A stretch of 64,000 nt of DNA from Sinotaia quadrata (lineage: Eukaryota > Mollusca > Gastropoda > Architaenioglossa > Viviparidae), in contig CM054177.1 in NCBI GenBank assembly GCA_028829895.1, positions 75,476,663 to 75,540,662 of the forward strand, given 5' to 3'. Position 1 is the stretch's first letter, and the number at the start of each line of letters is the position of its first letter. Made by a program: the position numbers and the translations under genes. This document shows, one piece after another, positions 10,513 through 23,414 of the stretch. The notes beneath the pieces were generated by a model that was not told the DNA's origin, ran no database searches, and was given only the letters and a program-made list of their open reading frames with translations.

Positions 10513-10670
10513 CTACACGACAGTCTTCGAACCGTTCGACGGCGGGTTAATTGCAGGGGTGTAGGTTGGGCCTGGGGAAGGAATGGCCATTGAATTGGAC
10601 CGATTGCCACTGCTTGAAAGAGCCACTCCTAGTCTCGCTGCCTTGTAATACGCAATCAACACCCTAAGCA
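10513..10670 (-). CDS. putative terminal coding exon of an unidentified gene
   Basis: On the minus strand a long T tract ending in AG (10671-10672) forms a strong 3' splice acceptor. It is followed by an open frame of about 52 codons ending in TAG (10513-10515). The peptide begins LRVLIAYYKAARLGVAL, possibly the end of a membrane helix and a juxtamembrane segment. It continues as a Ser/Pro/Asn-rich tail and ends SKTVV, which fits a class I PDZ-binding C-terminus (S/T-x-V). The exon would start with two bases of a split codon (TG). GC content and codon choice are higher than in the surroundings. A possible AATAAA lies about 265 bases further on. Upstream exons, to the right in this window, were not identified. 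I do not recognise the family, and the exon reading is inference from sequence pattern. Confidence 0.5.
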
Positions 10671-10969
10671 CTAAAAAAAAAACAAAAAAAAACAAAACTA
10701 CGTTCTTTCCTTTATGTCTGTCCGTGACTATCTTTCGTCTGTTATTTTATTTCTGTTTATTTTTATTTCATAAAGTGACCAGTGATAGCAGAGTCAATGT
10801 TTTGGATAATTTTCTGCAATTAATTTTGTTTTAGTGAAGTAAAAAAAAAATGTTTCAACACATTAGTGGGTGAGGGAGTGAAATAATTAGGTCAGTAACA
10901 TCTTGGTCATTGGTATATTCATACTTGTCATCCCAAAAGATAGGATGTTTTTACAGCCAAAGATTAGAC
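10671..10969. other. A/T-rich, probable intron part; nothing else seen
   Basis: Contains the acceptor tract of the putative exon at 10513-10670 (A runs on the plus strand) and otherwise AT-rich sequence with no recognisable feature. Confidence 0.4.
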
Positions 10970-11140
10970 AATTTTGAGAACAAAGATGATATTTTGTTTT
11001 CACAACAAAGATGGGATATCCTTTACAACAAAGATGGGATATTCTTTACAACGAAATGGGATATCCTTTACAACCAAGATGAGATATTCTTTACAACAAG
11101 GATGAAATATTCTTTAGACCAAAGCTGAGATATTCTTTAG
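10970..11140. repeat. 23-24-bp minisatellite, about 7 imperfect copies
   Basis: Imperfect head-to-tail units around ACAACAAAGATGGGATATTC. The units diverge toward the right end. Confidence 0.8.
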
Positions 11141-12312
11141 ATCATGTCCCTCCCCCCCTCTTCTGTACATAAAACACCATATATCTTTTCCTGGTGATAA
11201 TAGGACAAATAATGAATGTTCTTTTGATTTCAAGGTCATTTCCATATCTCTACTTTCTACTGTCGTTTGTGACGTGTGCATGTGAAATGCAGAAGGAGAG
11301 AGAGACGAGAAAAGAGCAAAATATTGGTTTAATTAATTCCTCTTTTGCTTGCCGGAGAACTTAAACCGATCTCCCAGTCACAGGCACCTATTTTCAGTAA
11401 ACAGATGCAAAAGACACAGAATAAAAATGAAGCGTCACAAACATCTAGGTTTTGTAAACAAACGTGTAATATTCAATCTAGCTCTAGTCCCCGAATTCCC
11501 TGTACGATTGAAGTCCTTATGACATTTATGAACGTGACGGGATGAAAAAAGAAGTCAGTAATCAACGTAACAGGGAATTTAATCAATAAAACAATAGATT
11601 TAAAATAGAAATAAAACAAGATGAAATGTCCAGAACGATTAAAATGACATGTCGCTTATTGTCATCAAAACAGAGATGATTTTTATTACACAAAGTATAA
11701 ACACAAGCAAGAAGCAATGTCTTTCTGAGTGTTTTCTTTTCAAACTTATTTTCCACTCTGGTGATCGAAACGAACTTGTCCTCAGCTGTCACAAGCGTGG
11801 GTTTTTCGTTGTCCTTTTGTTCCTGATAAAAAGTGGTGTGGTTTGGCGGCCTCGCGCTGACTAAGTAGATATAGCGGTCGAATGGAGCAGCCTTATTTTC
11901 TTAGCTGGGGTCCACTCGCATAGACAGGAGAGAATAATAGAACTTTCTTTTCAGACATTGCCAAATATCGTATGTTAAATTTTGTTCACTCATTCAGACA
12001 ATTTTATTGATGAGAGAAAAATTGGACAAAACTTTTGCACTCACTCTTGCTGAGAAGTTATAAAATCCAGATTTCCCACAAGTCCACAAACATATAATTT
12101 TATAGAGTCTGGGAATTATTAGTACAGGAATATTTGGTCCCTGTAAGAGATGCTATAGTGTAAGATGTCCAAGGCAATCTAATTTTCGTTTCTCTAACTT
12201 ACACTATTTAAACTTTCTGACATCTGTTGCCTAGATTTCCCCACCCCTGGGCGACACTCTTCCTATCCGGCGGCCGAGGGTCACGATCTTCTCTTACGGA
12301 CTCTATACTGTA
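11141..12312. other. non-coding stretch, nothing recognised
   Basis: No array, RNA gene or convincing frame. Short frames at 11345-11545 (plus) and 11583-11792 (minus) look random. Confidence 0.5.
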
Positions 12313-13226
12313 GGTCCACTTGTGTAAGTCAAATCGACAAGTTAGCCTGGAGATTACTACATAACCGAGGTCCACTTGTGTAAGTCAAATCGACAAGTTA
12401 GCCTGGAGATTACTACATAACCGAGGTCAACTTGTGTAAGTCAAATCGACAAGTTAGCCTGGAGATTACTACATAACCGAGGTCCACTTGTGTAAGTCAA
12501 ATCGACAAGTTAGCCTGGAGATTACATAACCGAGGTCCACTTGTGTAAGTCAAATCGACAAGTTAGCCTGGAGATTACTACATAACCGAGGTCCACTTGT
12601 GTAAGTCAAATCGGCGACAAGTTAGCCTGGAGATTACTACATAACCGAGTTCCACTTGTGTAAGTCAAATCGGCAACAAGTTAGCCTGGAGATTACTACA
12701 TAACCGAGGTCCACTTGTGTAAGTCAAATCGACAAGTTAGCCTGGAGATTACTACATAACCGAGGTCCACTTGTGTAAATCAAAGCGGCGACAAGTTAGC
12801 CTGGAGATTACTACATAACCGAGGTCGACTTGTGTAAGTCAAAGCGGCGACAAGTTAGCCTGGAGATTACTACATAACCGAGGTCCACTTGTGTAAGTCA
12901 AAGCGGCGACAAGTTAGCCTGGAGATTACTACATAACCGAGGTCCACTTGTGTAAATCAAAGCGGCGACAAGTTAGCCTGGAGATTACTACATAACCGAG
13001 GTCCACTTGTGTAAGTCAAATCGACAAGTTAGCCTGGAGATTACTACATAACCGAGGTCGACTTGTGTAAGTCAAATCGACAAGTTAGCCTGGAGATTAC
13101 TTCATAACCGAGGTCCACTTGTGTAAATCAAAGCGGCGACAAGTTAGCCTAGAGATTACTACATAACCGAGGTCCACTTGTGTAAGTCAAAGCGGCAACA
13201 AGTTAGCCTGGAGATTACATAACCGA
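12313..13226. repeat. 56/59-bp minisatellite, about 16 copies
   Basis: Very homogeneous array. Two length classes are interspersed: 56-bp units, and 59-bp units with a CGG insertion before CGACAAG. Two units are shortened. Each unit carries ACTTGT and ACAAGT as an inverted pair 13-16 bases apart, so each could form a short hairpin. Confidence 0.95.
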
Positions 13227-15381
13227 GGGAACTGGAAAACCCGAGGCTGAGTTTAATTAGAATGCCAAAAGTTAGAACAAGTTTAAAATCACTAACTACT
13301 CCTATAATATTTAAAGTGATTTATTGCTATTATTTAAATTATTATTAAAGATATAGTAATATTATGGACTAGGATATTTATCATTTATGATTTTAATAAA
13401 ATCTTGAGAAGGTGGACCAACACACCTCACCACCCCACTTATCATCCCTCCCCCCCAAAAAAAAATAATAAAAAAATAAACAACAGAAACACGAAGCCAT
13501 GCTCATTTCATGAGGAAAAGAACGGAGAGATTCACTATGGCAACAAACCCATTGTCCAATTTACTTCCGTACGTCCAAACAGAAAAGAGGCAATGCATTA
13601 TCACCACAACACACTCGCACTCAGTGAACAGTGGAAGTCAGTCACTAGTGTCATCCGTCATCCAGACAAATTCAGCTATAATAGGTTTTACTTAACAATA
13701 TTTCTGACTACTAATCTTTTCCGCATTGCAAATTGACAGGCGCTTTTAATGACACGCAGTTAGTAGCGGGACTAATTTGTACTTCCTTAATGCGAAATGT
13801 AACGATTACACATATACGTGACGTAACCTACACATAGAGCGCCAAGTTCAGTCGCTTTATAGAAGAGACAAAAGTTTACTGCAATGTACATGTCCGGTTT
13901 TTGAATTTGTCGGAGACGCTCCTATTTCTTTATTAGGCCTGAAGTCAACAAATTCTGCTTTAAGTCACAACAACAGCAAACGTCTTCAGAGTCGACAGTT
14001 TTGATGTGATAATTGATGAAATCATATTGAAAGTACATTCCTATACGGATGAGGTACTGCTTAGGAAAATTCTTTAATTCCTTGCTGTTTTTCGTTGCGT
14101 GCTTTAGTCTTGTTGATATTAACTTAGGGTAGGAGTATACAAAATTACTGAATCAGGTATGGACTAAATTAGTATGATGCTTCTTTATGTTGGTTTTTTT
14201 TCACCATTTTTCTTTAAATTAACTTAGGTAGAGAGTAATATAAGTGTTCTGTTGATTATCTAAACTCGTTTTGTTTTAATGGTTGTAATTTTCTGTAACA
14301 AACATCCCTCTGGACTAGTAATATACAAAATACCTTGATTTCTCCTTCTGAAAGGTAAATGTTTTTATTGCTCCTGCTGAAAGGTAAATGTTGTGAATTG
14401 AAAATGAGGAGATATACCGACGCCATGGCTCCGTAGATTTTGACAAATAAAGCTAAATACGTAGATTCATATTTATACTTGCTAAATTATTTAATAGATT
14501 TTATGAATAAAGAATTCATTTATTTTATGTGGCAAACAGGCAGTTATGATAGCTCTCACGAAGCTAGGCCTAATGTTTATAAATCCATTCCTGTATCGAA
14601 TAGTGTTTGCTTATACGGGCAAGCTGCGGTGCCCCAACTCACAGTGACCGGGTCGCCAACACAAGGAAGACAGCAGTACGCATCGACAAAGATGTAGCGC
14701 AGTACAGCACAATCGTGCTACAAAACTGCATGCAACGCTTGTGTATAGAAACTTAAGAAATGCATAACTTACTCTTCTTCATTCAAATGGCGTCAAAACT
14801 CGCAACAAACACTGGGTCACCAAGTTCAAGGTCAGCATAAAGCACAGTGTTGCGCACAGATGTTAATAATGAACGATTATACAGGTTTTTAGAAATGAAA
14901 GTTAAAATATAATGCAGGACCCATTATTTTTCTTATCCTAAGTGTATAATTTAGATTTCAGGCCTGTCGACCGACGACACAGTCAGCAAGATTTTAGTCA
15001 GGTAAGGGCCTCCTTGAAAGCCAGTCATAGCCATAACCTATAAAAAGATAAATGTTTATGATGCTTGCGTACTCGATTACATAGGTCATAGGTCATCGGT
15101 TTCGCTCAACATGACGTCAGCATTTAATAACAATTTATAGACTAACCTCTGACAAAGAACGCCTTTGGGAACACGTGAGACCACTATACAGTTCCAAAGA
15201 TGCGAAGAGCACACATTATTTGATGCACTACACTAACAGAAAATAAATAATTGTTGACATCAGTTCATTTCATAGCCACTCGGCTTCAAATATTGTTCAG
15301 CCAATATCTGCTTAGACAGGGTGTCGGGAGAAGAAAAAAAGGGGAAATCGTAGCAAGATATGTTATGTGATCCACTAAAAT
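13227..15381. other. non-coding stretch, nothing recognised
   Basis: AT-rich DNA with homopolymer A and T runs. The plus frames at 13404-13736 and 14440-14697 have no recognisable protein features. Bases 14570-14700 are less AT-rich, but I see no usable splice pair there. Confidence 0.5.
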
Positions 15382-15868
15382 CATCTTAACAAATTACAAT
15401 GGCATTGTTTCTCTACATGTGTCTTATCTTAACAAATTACAATGGCATTGTTTCTCTACATGTGTCTTATCTTAACAAATTACAATGGCATTGTTTCTCT
15501 ACATGTGTCTTATCTTAACAAATTACAATGGCACTGTTTCTCTACATGTGTCTTATCTTAACAAATTACAATGGCACTGTTTCTCTACATGTGTCTTATC
15601 TTAACAAATTACAATGGCACTGTTTCTCTACATGTGTCTTATCTTAACAAATTACAATGGCACTGTTTCTCTACATGTGTCTTATCTTAACAAATTACAA
15701 TGGCACTGTTTCTCTACATGTGTCTTATCTTAACAAATTACAATGGCACTACATGTTTCTCTACACGTGTCTTATCTTAACAAATTACAATGGCACTACA
15801 TGTTTCTCTACACGTGTCTTATCTTAACAAATTACAATGGCACTGTTTCTCTATATGTGTCTTATCTG
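15382..15868. repeat. 43-bp minisatellite, about 11 copies
   Basis: Nearly identical 43-bp units around TTAACAAATTACAATGGCAC. The first three carry ATTG where later ones carry ACTG. Two adjacent units near 15720-15830 share a 5-bp insertion (ACATG), showing local duplication. Confidence 0.95.
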
Positions 15869-16489
15869 CGCCATGCTAACAATATATATAGTAAACTTAA
15901 AAAAAAAAATGGCTAAAGCAAAAGTTACACCCCGAGATTCTTTTGTGCGGGAAGTTCTTGAAGAAACGCGCGACATGATCCGACCGTGTTTTTAACTTGG
16001 CAGTCCATGTTTCTAGGTCTATAATGACAGTAAGGGGACAGATCTATACCAGACTCCACTCAGCGAACCTCCCCTGCAGACAGCTTTGCTGTTCGTCCCA
16101 TCTCGAACTCGTTCGACCGAAGGTGCAATGAGTTGCCCAACAGAGACCAGCGCAAGGACTTGTTCAGCGAGAAGTCTGCCTGTCTGCTTGTGTGTCTCAT
16201 CTTTAGATTTCAACGTACTTATGACATCTGAGACCGAAATCCCGTTCTTTCCAGGCTTAAAACTCTGGAACTCTGAAGAATTAATGGTGGCTAATAACTA
16301 GTAGTTTGGATCTATTCTCCCATCTGTCTTTTCGGTCATCTCCCTCCCCCCACCCACCCACTCATACGCACGCACGCACAGCTGGAAACTATATGTTACT
16401 ACGAAGACGGCGTACTGTTGCTTTCAGACATGAAACGTCACTTAGGCACTTCGTCACTTAGACACTACGACACTTAGACGCGTCTTATA
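15869..16489. other. no array; GC-richer patch at 16020-16290
   Basis: Bases 16020-16290 are richer in G+C and open on both strands (64 codons minus, 71 codons plus). Neither translation matches a family I know. Could be a degraded exon or transposon fragment; unassigned. Confidence 0.35.
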
Positions 16490-16740
16490 AAGTAAATATT
16501 ATTAACTAATGCTCATTTTTGTACTGCCTTACAAGGTAAATATTATTAACAAATGCTCATTTTTGTACTGCCTTACAAGGTAAATATTATTAACAAATGC
16601 TCATTTTTGTACTGCCTTACAAGGTAAATATTATTAACTAATACTCATTTTTGTACTGCCTTAGAAAGCAAATATTTAATAAATAATTAATGCTCAGTTT
16701 CCTTCTGCCTTATGAATGAAATATTAACTAATGCTCATTT
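16490..16740. repeat. 44-bp minisatellite, about 5-6 copies
   Basis: Units around GGTAAATATTATTAACAAAT. The central three are nearly identical and the edges are diverged. Confidence 0.9.
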
Positions 16741-17649
16741 TCGTACCACGCCTTGCCGGCTTCAAAGCACAGATGCTAATCACAGCACCACATTTATTAT
16801 TCTTAGATCTGAGCCCTCACCAACAGCAACGCGAAATGAAATCTGCAGTGCTGTGCACTATTGCAGTAACCCAAAGCTCGTGCGTCATTTGCTTCAGCTC
16901 AGCTGAGGCCGTTACGTGGCGTGCCTGACTGTCAGCAGTACAGATCAACGCTGCGTCGCAGCACGACACAATACAGCTTTCGTGTACGAAGAATTTTTTT
17001 TTTAAATTGCAAAAAGACTACCATGAACTTTTTGTTTAGCAAGACATACACTCATCCGAACCACGCCCATTGCGACAAGGGCAGATAATATTCAGCGTGG
17101 TATAAAAAATACTTGTAAGTGTAAAGGTGGGAAAGGAAAGCAGGGTTGGGTGAAAGGTTCCGGTGTTTGTACATCAAGGATGAGCCGTTGCTTTATCAAG
17201 ATAAAATCATGGTAAGAATGAATATAACAGTGGTGATTCAATTCTGATTTAACAAAGTCAACTTCCGACGGCCAGATTTGCGTGTTAGACTGTTTGAAAA
17301 GGGGAGGTAATTTGTGTCCCCTTGCACAGAAACTTTGGAATGCTATTTAGACTAAGATGAACATTGCATAATCCTTCAGTTTTATTCGTTTCTGTTTCCT
17401 GCTGATCGCGCACTTCCAACATGGTAGATTTTGCGGACATGCGGACAAACGTTAAGGCCTAGGAATCAATCCAAAGACGTAGATATAAGACTTGAAGTTT
17501 GGAAGAGCATAAAAGGATTCGAACATCTGACGGAGAATATGGGAAACTCTTCCGAACAGAGCCGATTTCGCGCTGGGGTGTGGGATGGGGTGGGTATGGG
17601 AATGGCCATGTGATGTGTCTGGGGGCTATATCGACTATGTACTATGTCT
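16741..17649. other. non-coding stretch, nothing recognised
   Basis: Moderate GC content with several 60-65-codon frames that look random. No RNA gene or repeat seen. Confidence 0.45.
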
Positions 17650-18010
17650 GTTGCTGTTAATAATTAATCATCCGTTACTAATTATAAGTTATGAGAATTT
17701 TAATTTGTTATTAATAATTCTCCAACAGGCACCGCTTTCTCTCTCTCACTTGGCGGATATGAGGGAACTGTAAGCGTTTTCTCTGTTCCATAACATTAAA
17801 GACACACATTTACTGTCACACAATATTTCCGTATGTGGAAAACTTCTTACTAAAGGAGAATATAAATGCACTTTTAAATCTGTTTTTAGCGAGTCTCCAT
17901 CCAACCACTTTCTTCTCCAGCATACAGTTATCAATATGTGTAAGAAGGTCAATTAATTTAACAATACATTTATTAAATCAACAATCAACATATAACAAAT
18001 ACAATAAAAA
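17650..18010. repeat. dispersed repeat, copy A
   Basis: Homologous over about 350 bases to 36168-36480, in the same orientation and roughly 80% alike by eye. Shared blocks include CTCTCACTTGGCGGATATG and AACATTAAAGACA. This is an interspersed element of unknown class. I found no terminal repeats or coding capacity. Confidence 0.75.
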
Positions 18011-20609
18011 GATTACTTTATATCAATATTTCCATGAAACCATGTTCAAATAATTTTAATATCTATAGACTTAAAATCCTAATACACAAATCAATAGATT
18101 AGTGTCAATACAAATCACTGGATAGTTCTTGTCAAAGAACAGAAATGGAGTTATTAGAGATAAACGATAATAGTTTCTAGGCAAAGATGCAGTAGTCTTT
18201 TTGCATGCTTTTCATAACAAAGCCATAAGTTTATTGTTTACACTGTTACTATCAAGTCCATACCTTTCTCTTCTCTCCTGGTAGAGCACTGATTAGCTGC
18301 TATTCTCTTGAGGCTAACCTGGGCACTCCTTTACCATATTATCTCCATCAAGCAGAAAAACAATTGTCGCAATTTCTAGTAACTTCCTTGTACCAGAAAT
18401 TGCTCGATGTAGTCAGCACACCTTGCCACTATACATCAATGGAGTGCAGTGTTTTCTGTATACTTACACAGTTCGGTAGATACTTCTCTTGTGTACCACA
18501 TTCATAGCGGTTTATAATCAGTAACTCAGGAAATTCAGATAAAACAAGAAAAGGTTGCAAACATATAATAAGGAAACAAAAGCTATGTTTTCAGATTATT
18601 CCTTTATAACTCCACTTTTTTTACATTCAAGTCTCAACTCATAGTTTCCTGCAACAGTATTTATTAGCCCAATACCCACACACATCATATTAAATAGAAT
18701 ATAATATTTTATGAACAGGTTCACTAGAAACAATGTCAACTGTTTAGCATACTACATACGGGCATCATAGTTACCTGTTTGTAAAAATAATAATCTACTC
18801 ACATAATACATCTCTATGTAAAATGCAAGTATAAGATATCAATATCAAAATGTATGAAATATTTCTAAATCCATTCTCTATCAATCATTTAACTCATCAT
18901 TAATCTTTCGTGACTGGACGTCTTGCTACATCAAATTCAATGTGATTAGACAGTATAATTCTCTGCAGCATGTAAACTTTTGATCTCAGCCCATTGGCTT
19001 GTCTCATTCTCATAAATCTTAAAAGTTGATTAACAAAAACTACTCATCGAGTTGGAACTGGTTTGGATTGCATCAGCAATTTCTAGCATAGTCTTAACTC
19101 GAGTTGTTTACTCTAACTCTGACACTTACAAAAATACCATTCAAAGGAGTGCCCAAGGTCGGGGGTCACTTTGACATTTAACAATTTATAGAACAAGTCT
19201 AAAAATAGAGATAGGGAAATTTACTCTGCCATACATACATACAATCATATATGCATACACACAATGATACATACATATTTACAAGTCCCCCCTCCCCCAA
19301 CACCAAGAGGAGCGTATCAGATAGAGCGTTTGTATAATATTCCATGTGACCTAAACTGCCTAAAGGTAGCTAAGTTGTACACAGCACAGTGCCCCAAATA
19401 TATACGACCCGTTTACGACTTATACGTGCTAGTCTCTATTTGTCGCTTACGTGACCTATTAGGGTGTGCTTTGGTATAACTGGGCAAATTGAATACCATA
19501 AAACTTTTAAGTAAAACGCCCCATATGAATACACTCCATGCACACATTCCTTTCCCAAGCCACGTAACCAATGTTTATTTTTAGCTCCGTAAAAAGTATT
19601 TCTCTTGAAAACATGTTTGTTTGTTTTTTAACAGCTAGTAATTATTATTTTTTTTTTTTGCATCGCACAGCATGGTTTTCACTATCGGTTTCTTCTTTCG
19701 TTCGACATATCTTCGTCGTTTGAGTGTATTTTTTGTCTCTTCAGTCATTCTTGTAATTTTGTGTCTCTTTTATCTCTTCTTTTTCTCATTTCGTCGATCG
19801 TTCATATTTCTGTTGAATTTTTATGTCGGCTTTAGTTTTTCTCTTTCTGTTTAAACCGTTTTGCCAGTTTGTTTGTCTCTATTCCTTCTCTCTTTTCCAT
19901 TCCATTTCATTCCGTTTCTTGTTGTTGACTTAATTTATGCTTATTATTCTTGCCTTTCTGTTTATTTTTTAAGCCTCCTTTCTTTTGTCACCCACACTTC
20001 GCCTCCTCTTTCAAAGAAACTAACGTCTGATTACACGGCTCCATTCATTCCCTAAGTCTACTGACGTCACCCATTTATCGGTGTCTTTATGTGTGTTTTA
20101 TGCGTGAGTCTTATGTTTCCAGTAAGTTTCTTTTAATTAAATGACAAATTTTGTACAAGTGAAGCGTGCGCGCATGATTGCCCGTCATTACGTTGCTCCC
20201 CCCCCCCCCACTGATTACAGCCAATGGTGAATCAATGCATTAACTTTTCTTACAATTATTTGAATGCGATAACATGGGCGTTAAAATAAAATAGCTTTAA
20301 TGTGTTAAATTTCACAACTGAGTCAAATTTTAAAGTCGTCAACTGACAAATGCTAAGGAAATGAAATAATACAGTAAAATATTGAAATCGAAGTCTGTAG
20401 CAAAGGGGTTAAAGAGAATGTCTTTGTTAGTGAGAATGGAAAACCAATTGAAAGAATTACCGTTCATTGTACGAATTCTTTATTAGCGGAGTATGGGGTA
20501 CTATAGAATTCCAAGTCGGGAACTAGAAGGAAAGATGTAGTAGATGAAAAACATGCTGCCGCTTAGAGAGAGAAGAAAAGAGAAAAAATGAATAAAGATA
20601 GACTATGAG

Positions 20610-20611
<2 letters not shown>
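18011..20611. other. AT-rich non-coding stretch
   Basis: No gene or array recognised. It contains a C homopolymer of about 12 near 20197-20209 and a T-rich stretch 19640-20000. The latter's hydrophobic translations (19672-19854, 19861-20055) are composition artefacts. Confidence 0.5.

Positions 20612-20687
<76 letters not shown>
20612..20687. repeat. (GA)n microsatellite, about 38 repeats
   Basis: Uninterrupted GA dinucleotides, followed by a short AC run. The purine/pyrimidine asymmetry could allow triplex structure. The surrounding frames of 62-178 codons are artefacts. Confidence 0.95.
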
Positions 20688-20689
<2 letters not shown>

Positions 20690-21460
20690 ACACACACACA
20701 CATATTCAGATCAGTACATGCATATGGATAGATAAATGGATAAATATAGATTGTTTGATAGATGGATACATGGATAGCTGGATGGATAGATAGAATTTTA
20801 ATTCTGACAATATGAATGAAAATAGAAAACAAAACAAGAAAGAAAGAATGAAGAAGAAACTGCCTCAGAAAGGAAGCGAAAACATCAAATGAAAAAAAGA
20901 GATGAAGTACTATATGAAAAGAAGAATGAGAAAGAAATACACATCTGCACACATACACACGGACATACAAAAGTGAGATAGGGTCCAGGAAGGAGAGAGA
21001 GAGATAATGAAGCGAAGTGATAAAATTGAATGAGAAAAAAACACACACACAAACACACACATATACATATATATACACACACACATAACACATATACATA
21101 GAGAGATATGGAAATAGAGAATGGAAAATGTGGAGAGAGAGATCCTAGCTAGAATGTCGTTTGATATAAATATGTTTTTTTTTTTAAATCTGTAGTTGTC
21201 GCTCGCTCGATGTCCCGGCAAGCAATAACTAAGGTGTGCTGCATACCGTTAAGAGGCGGGGAGATAATTATTATCTTTCTCACGCTGAGATATCCAAAGT
21301 TCGCATTGCACAAGGTTATATCAAACCATTTCTTATACACACAACACTCTCGTATTTACGCTTGCGGCAAAGAAATGTTTCTATCTCAACTGAAAGAACA
21401 ATAATACGGTTATAGCAGTCAGATATATATGGAAGAACTTATGCACTCTGACATATCTAT
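20688..21460. other. purine-rich flank with short AC and GATA runs
   Basis: Contains degenerate GATG/GATA repeats (20720-20800) and AC/AT runs (21035-21100). The T12-AAATCTGTAG string near 21176-21197 is a possible plus-strand splice acceptor, but no convincing exon follows. Confidence 0.4.
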
Positions 21461-21478
21461 CTATCTATCTATCTGTCT

Positions 21479-21525
<47 letters not shown>

Positions 21526-21590
21526 TATCTATCTATCTATCTATCCATCTATCTATCTACCTACCTACCCACCCGTCCGTCCGTCCGTCC

Positions 21591-21619
<29 letters not shown>
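21461..21619. repeat. compound tetranucleotide microsatellite
   Basis: Successive blocks of ATCT, about ten CAAT, ATCT again, TACC/CACC, then CCGT and CTGT repeats. The motif changes by single-base steps along the tract, as expected for replication slippage with point mutation. Confidence 0.95.
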
Positions 21620-21622
<3 letters not shown>

Positions 21623-21754
21623 ACATAAATGTTTAAATGGACACAACACAAATAAACGAATGGGCATATAGCAACAAAATAAACCGATTATAGGCAATTA
21701 CATATATAGATAAGACAAACATTTTGCCCTGGTCAGGTGAACAGGAGTAAAAGA

Positions 21755-21932
21755 AAGATTAACAGAAGGCTCAAGAGGAAGATTAACAGAAGGCTCAAGA
21801 GGAAGATTAATAGAAGGCTCAAGAGGAAGATTAACAGAAGGCTCAAGAGGAAGATTAACAGAAGGCTCAAGAGGAAGATTAACAGAAGGCTCAAGAGGAA
21901 GATTAACAGAAGGATTAACAGAAAGATTTAAC
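21755..21932. repeat. 24-bp minisatellite, 7 copies
   Basis: Seven nearly identical units around GGCTCAAGAGGAAGATTAAC. The length of 24 gives stop-free frames on both strands (64 and 82 codons) that I regard as non-coding. Confidence 0.95.
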
Positions 21933-22344
21933 AAAATAATAAGCAAATGAAACTATTCACATATCTTGCACAAGTCCACACACCTGTAACTGAAAGTCGA
22001 ACAATGAGAGTAACATGACTAAATCAAAGAGTGAAATTGGAAGTTCAATGCCCGACTGACCAGGATTTATAAAACGAATGTACACTGCAGTAACACTTCT
22101 GCTAGTCCTCAAACCCGGAAGTATTTAGAGAATAAGTGCACTTATATGAAAATCTATCTGAAACACGACAGTGTGAGATGAACAATGGTTTAATCAAATA
22201 ATGAGCAATTAATGAGTAAATACGGGAGCCACGCATTCCATGAGGGATGTTGGAGATCAGTCCCTTTGAGTTTGTCAGAAGAGAGACACACATGATTCCT
22301 AGCTATTGAGATTCACACGTCCCAAGCTATAGGAGAATAGTGTT

Positions 22345-22490
22345 TGATAAGTATTGGAAAGCCGTTTGATAAGTATTGAAGGCCATTGGATAAGTATTGA
22401 AGACCATTGGATAAGTATAGACAAGCCATTGGATAAGCATTGAAACCATTTGATAGATGCTGAAAACCATTTGATAAGCACTGGATCAGG
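22345..22490. repeat. 21-bp minisatellite, about 7 copies
   Basis: Imperfect units around CCATTGGATAAGTATTGAAG. Confidence 0.85.
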
Positions 22491-22689
22491 CTCAATGGGC
22501 TAAATATATCTTTTACTAGCAACATGTATGAAGGTGTGCACTAACACTCTTTTATAAGTATTATCTATTGAAGTGTGTTACGATATTTGATGCGGAGAGA
22601 AAGATGAAAGAAGGAAGAAATATAAATGAAGACAGTGAAATTTAATTCTTTCCTTCCTAGTGACCCCGGTGTACGGCAATGGTATCATG

Positions 22690-22855
22690 TTTAATATAAT
22701 AATTGAATGCTTAATTCATAGAGTTCAGTTGTCTGTCTTGTTATAATATATAATAATTGAATGCTTAATTCATAGAGTTCACTTGTCTGTCTTGTTATAA
22801 TATATAATAATTGAATGCTTAATTCATAGAGTTCACTTGTCTGTCTTGTTTTATT
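22690..22855. repeat. 54-bp minisatellite, 3 copies
   Basis: Three nearly identical units containing TTGAATGCTTAATTCATAGA. The last copy ends at a T run. Confidence 0.9.
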
Positions 22856-22879
22856 AAAACAGCAGCAACCAAGGTTTCT

Positions 22880-23040
22880 GTTGGAGGTAGCTACTTCATT
22901 CAAGGTTTATATGAGGTTACCACTGAGGTAGCCACTACATTCAAAATTTATATGAGGTTACCGTACTGAGGTATTCATCACATTCAATGTTTATATGCAG
23001 TTACCACATTCACAGTTTCTAAAAAGTGTTACCACATTTA
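22880..23040. repeat. degenerate tandem repeat, unit about 36 bp
   Basis: Four diverged units around ACATTCAAAATTTATATGAG followed by GTTACC. Confidence 0.65.
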
Positions 23041-23414
23041 AAAAAAAATGTATTTTGAGAAAACGGAGAATTCCACATGTGAGGACTTGAGAAGAAGATT
23101 ACAAGGTTCAAGTTGACAGGGAAAGTGGGCTATACACGAATTTAGAGTAACAGCATCCTGCCAGAATTTTGCAGCAGCGCAGCGCTGCAACGCGGAGAGA
23201 ATAAAAGAGCAATTGTTTTGTGATGTTTTTTGGACCCAGCCTGAGCTTATTCACATTCCATGGACCACATGACTCCACGCATTAGGTCAACGGCTTAGTA
23301 CGGTTTTTGAATGCCTGAACACTTGAATACAGTTTTAGTGAGGACTATTGAACAACTATAATTATAAATAATAAACCAAGACAGAACAGAAGAGTAAATA
23401 GCCACTGTCCGAAT

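Noticed and set aside
12313..13226. Tandem arrays considered as CRISPR arrays
   Set aside because: Units are directly adjacent and fully repeated, with no unique spacers between them.
16019..16301. Overlapping 64- and 71-codon frames in a GC-richer patch
   Set aside because: Both strands are open and neither translation is recognisable. Kept only as an unassigned patch.
17515..17530. GGATTCGAACATC string as a tRNA B-box
   Set aside because: No A-box or cloverleaf partner at suitable distance.
20563..21221. 178- and 103-codon minus frames rich in Ser, Leu, Cys, Val
   Set aside because: Translations of GA and AC microsatellites.
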